Shown one piece after another: positions 6,121 to 7,108 of a stretch of 7,108 bases of DNA. Made by a program: the position numbers and the translations under genes. Within the stretch, counting starts at the first letter, position 1, and every line of letters begins with the position of its first letter. The stretch is from Rikenellaceae bacterium. GTDB lineage: Bacteria; Bacteroidota; Bacteroidia; Bacteroidales; UBA932. The notes beneath the pieces are model-generated. The model made no database searches. It was not told the origin of the DNA and worked only from the letters and a program-made list of their open reading frames with translations. The stretch lies in the NCBI GenBank assembly GCA_900769735.1, contig CAAGHY010000214.1, forward strand, positions 1 to 7,108, written 5' to 3'.

Positions 6121-6139
6121 AAGTCAATGGGAAGTCAAT
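6121..6139. repeat. Short tandem direct repeat AAGTCAAT
   Basis: AAGTCAAT occurs at 6121-6128 and 6132-6139, separated by GGG, so the period is 11 bp and both copies face the same side of the helix. It starts just after the GC-rich RNA block. This could be a protein-binding site or chance. Confidence 0.45.
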
Positions 6140-6159
6140 AAAATCTCTACTTTCCCTCG

Positions 6160-6184
6160 GTGCTATCTGTTTGATAATCAGCAC
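6160..6184. repeat. Stem-loop after the RNA candidate
   Basis: GTGC (6160-6163) pairs with GCAC (6181-6184) and TATC (6164-6167) with GATA (6173-6176), leaving a four-base bulge (6177-6180) and loop TGTTT. No T-run follows on the plus strand, so it is a poor terminator; it could be the 3' part of a longer transcript. Confidence 0.35.
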
Positions 6185-6269
6185 ACGAATATTGGGCAAA
6201 TCTGTAAATATTAGCATAAGACGCTGAATTATAACCCATTACAATAGTAAAGATTTATTTGATGCATCC

Positions 6270-6301
6270 TTTAAACTGAGTGCAGTTTATAGGTATCTTT
6301 A
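6270..6301 (+). promoter_or_regulatory. Promoter candidate 1 for the lipoprotein gene
   Basis: TTTA (6270-6273), 20 bases, then TATCTTTA (6294-6301). Compared with the Bacteroidota TTTG and TAnnTTTG elements each has its last base changed, but the spacing fits. It would leave a leader of about 105 bases before the ATG at 6412. Confidence 0.35.
6272..6289. repeat. Palindrome over the -33 region
   Basis: TAAACTG (6272-6278) and CAGTTTA (6283-6289) form a perfect 7-bp inverted repeat around AGTG. It spans from the -33-like element of promoter candidate 1 to that of candidate 2, a good place for a repressor or activator to bind. The partner protein is unknown. Confidence 0.45.
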
Positions 6302-6318
6302 CATATATAGTATCTTTT
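6286..6318 (+). promoter_or_regulatory. Promoter candidate 2 for the lipoprotein gene
   Basis: TTTA (6286-6289), 21 bases, then TATCTTTT (6311-6318), again one base off each consensus element. GTATCTTT occurs here and in candidate 1, 17 bp apart. The two could be alternative promoters, or a duplicated element of which one works. Confidence 0.32.
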
Positions 6319-6411
6319 AATGGTGTTTCCTATATTTTATAGATTGGTTTGATAAGCAGGAGAGTTATTGTAACTTTAAGCAATGGAACTCCTATAAAGC
6401 ATTTGATATTT

Positions 6412-7108
6412 ATGAGTGTAATACATAGAAAATATATAGCATTGCTGTTTTGTGCTTTGGCAATCTGCACTCTTTACTCGTGTATATATGACTACACTCC
6501 GCAGGACGCCAGTCTGCAAGGGTTGGATGAGCCGTTATTGGTAGTTGATGGGGATATTCTTGTGGGGGATTTTACTAAAGTAAAGTTAAGTTATACAGAG
6601 TCTATATTGGAAGATGTGGAGGAAATGCCACTTGGGTGCACTGTTATGGTGGAGGCAGAGAGCGGTGAAACGGTGGGTGCTTTTGCGGTTGAGGATGAGC
6701 CTGGAGTTTACCTGGCCGATACACGTGAATTGGATATGGATGGCAAATACAGGCTTTGCATTTCTGTGCCCGGGAGGGGAGAATATGTTTCCGAGTTCAA
6801 ACCTGTAATGATTTCCCCGCCTATAGATGAAATTACCTGGTCCATTGCTCCCGACAGCACATACGCAAATGTTGAGGTTACAACACATAATGACCAGGAG
6901 GGTAAATTGTACTGCAAATGGAACTTTACGGAGAATTGGGAGAGCAATTCTGTGTTTGTGCCATTTCTGGAATATATCCCAAGCAGCAATAATATCCGAG
7001 ACTTGACCCAGCAGGAGCAATATGAGCGAAGATATTGTTTCAGTGAGGCTGTATCCAATGATGTCTGTGTTGCCAATACCGAGAGATTGAGTGAGAATCT
7101 TATATCCA
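6412..7108 (+). CDS. DUF4249-type lipoprotein, N-terminal part
   Basis: An open frame of 232 codons that runs past the window end without a stop. The N-terminus is a lipoprotein signal: positively charged HRK (5-7), hydrophobic ALLFCALAICTL (10-21) and lipobox LYSC with the acylated Cys at 24, so the protein should be anchored in the envelope. PLLVVDGDI (41-49), a beta-rich Ig-like region at about 40-130, YRLCISVP (113-120), SPPIDEITW (135-143) and YCKWNFTENWE (167-177) match the pattern of DUF4249 proteins. Those are usually encoded beside a TonB-dependent outer-membrane receptor, which is not in view here and may lie downstream. No Shine-Dalgarno is present; the ATG is supported by the signal peptide directly after it. 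The DUF4249 call is from remembered family features. A different SusD-unrelated envelope lipoprotein is the main alternative. Confidence 0.82.
   Translation, partial: MSVIHRKYIALLFCALAICTLYSCIYDYTPQDASLQGLDEPLLVVDGDILVGDFTKVKLSYTESILEDVEEMPLGCTVMVEAESGETVGAFAVEDEPGVYLADTRELDMDGKYRLCISVPGRGEYVSEFKPVMISPPIDEITWSIAPDSTYANVEVTTHNDQEGKLYCKWNFTENWESNSVFVPFLEYIPSSNNIRDLTQQEQYERRYCFSEAVSNDVCVANTERLSENLIS

Larger units (their letters stand above)
5955..6411. other. Intergenic region, GC-rich then AT-rich
   Basis: 457 bases without a convincing protein gene. By hand count, 5961-6120 is about 56% G+C and 6121-6410 about 31%, a sharp break. The first part is the candidate structured RNA. The second part holds a direct repeat (6121-6139), a stem-loop (6160-6184), a palindrome (6272-6289) and twin promoter-like boxes (6270-6318) before the lipoprotein gene. 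There is also a run of seven G at 6086-6092. No tRNA, and no clear poly-T terminator for the yqeY/DUF2027 unit, is visible. Confidence 0.85.

Noticed and set aside
5897..6214. Open plus-strand frame of 105 codons across the end of the DUF2027-Smr gene and the intergenic block
   Set aside because: It starts inside the Smr coding region in another frame, has no recognisable domain or ribosome site, and its sequence is better explained by the RNA-like pairing.
6586..7076. Minus-strand frames of 144 and 122 codons opposite the lipoprotein gene
   Set aside because: They are antisense shadows. The plus strand encodes a continuous protein with a signal peptide and lipobox, which the minus frames lack.

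Overview
The window looks like a chromosomal segment of a Bacteroidota bacterium, most likely of the order Bacteroidales. Four things point there: the end of an S46 dipeptidyl-peptidase, an Mrp ATPase without the usual CxxC, a DUF2027-Smr fusion protein, and a DUF4249 lipoprotein. Most start codons lack a Shine-Dalgarno sequence, and boxes resembling the Bacteroidota -7 element (TAnnTTTG) lie upstream of several genes. Genus cannot be assigned by reading alone.

Layout. 1-354 is the 3' end of an S46 peptidase gene, followed 9 bases later by mrp (364-1530). A 15-bp hairpin at 1560-1593 separates mrp from the convergent rsmA (1606-2445, minus strand). rsmA and aspS (2537-4306) are divergent from a 91-bp gap holding two back-to-back -7-like boxes. 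A terminator-like hairpin (4332-4365) follows aspS. It is followed by yqeY (4399-4842), with an exceptionally good Shine-Dalgarno, which overlaps by one base the DUF2027-Smr gene (4842-5954). 5955-6411 has no convincing protein gene: a GC-rich block (about 56% over 5961-6120) that folds into a long rod, then an AT-rich stretch (about 31% over 6121-6410) with repeats and possible promoters. A DUF4249-type lipoprotein gene starts at 6412 and runs off the end.

Functionally the middle is a translation and RNA neighbourhood: 16S rRNA dimethylation (RsmA), aspartyl-tRNA charging (AspRS), a GatB-tail-like protein (YqeY) and a protein with an intact Smr nuclease-type motif pair. Mrp belongs to Fe-S cluster delivery. 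The two ends concern the cell envelope and peptide use.

The best candidates for something undescribed are the structured RNA at about 5964-6118, whose closing stem has 14 continuous pairs only if the plus strand is transcribed, and whose outline resembles 6S RNA; and the translationally coupled yqeY/DUF2027-Smr pair. I saw no transposon, CRISPR array, tRNA, rRNA or prophage gene.
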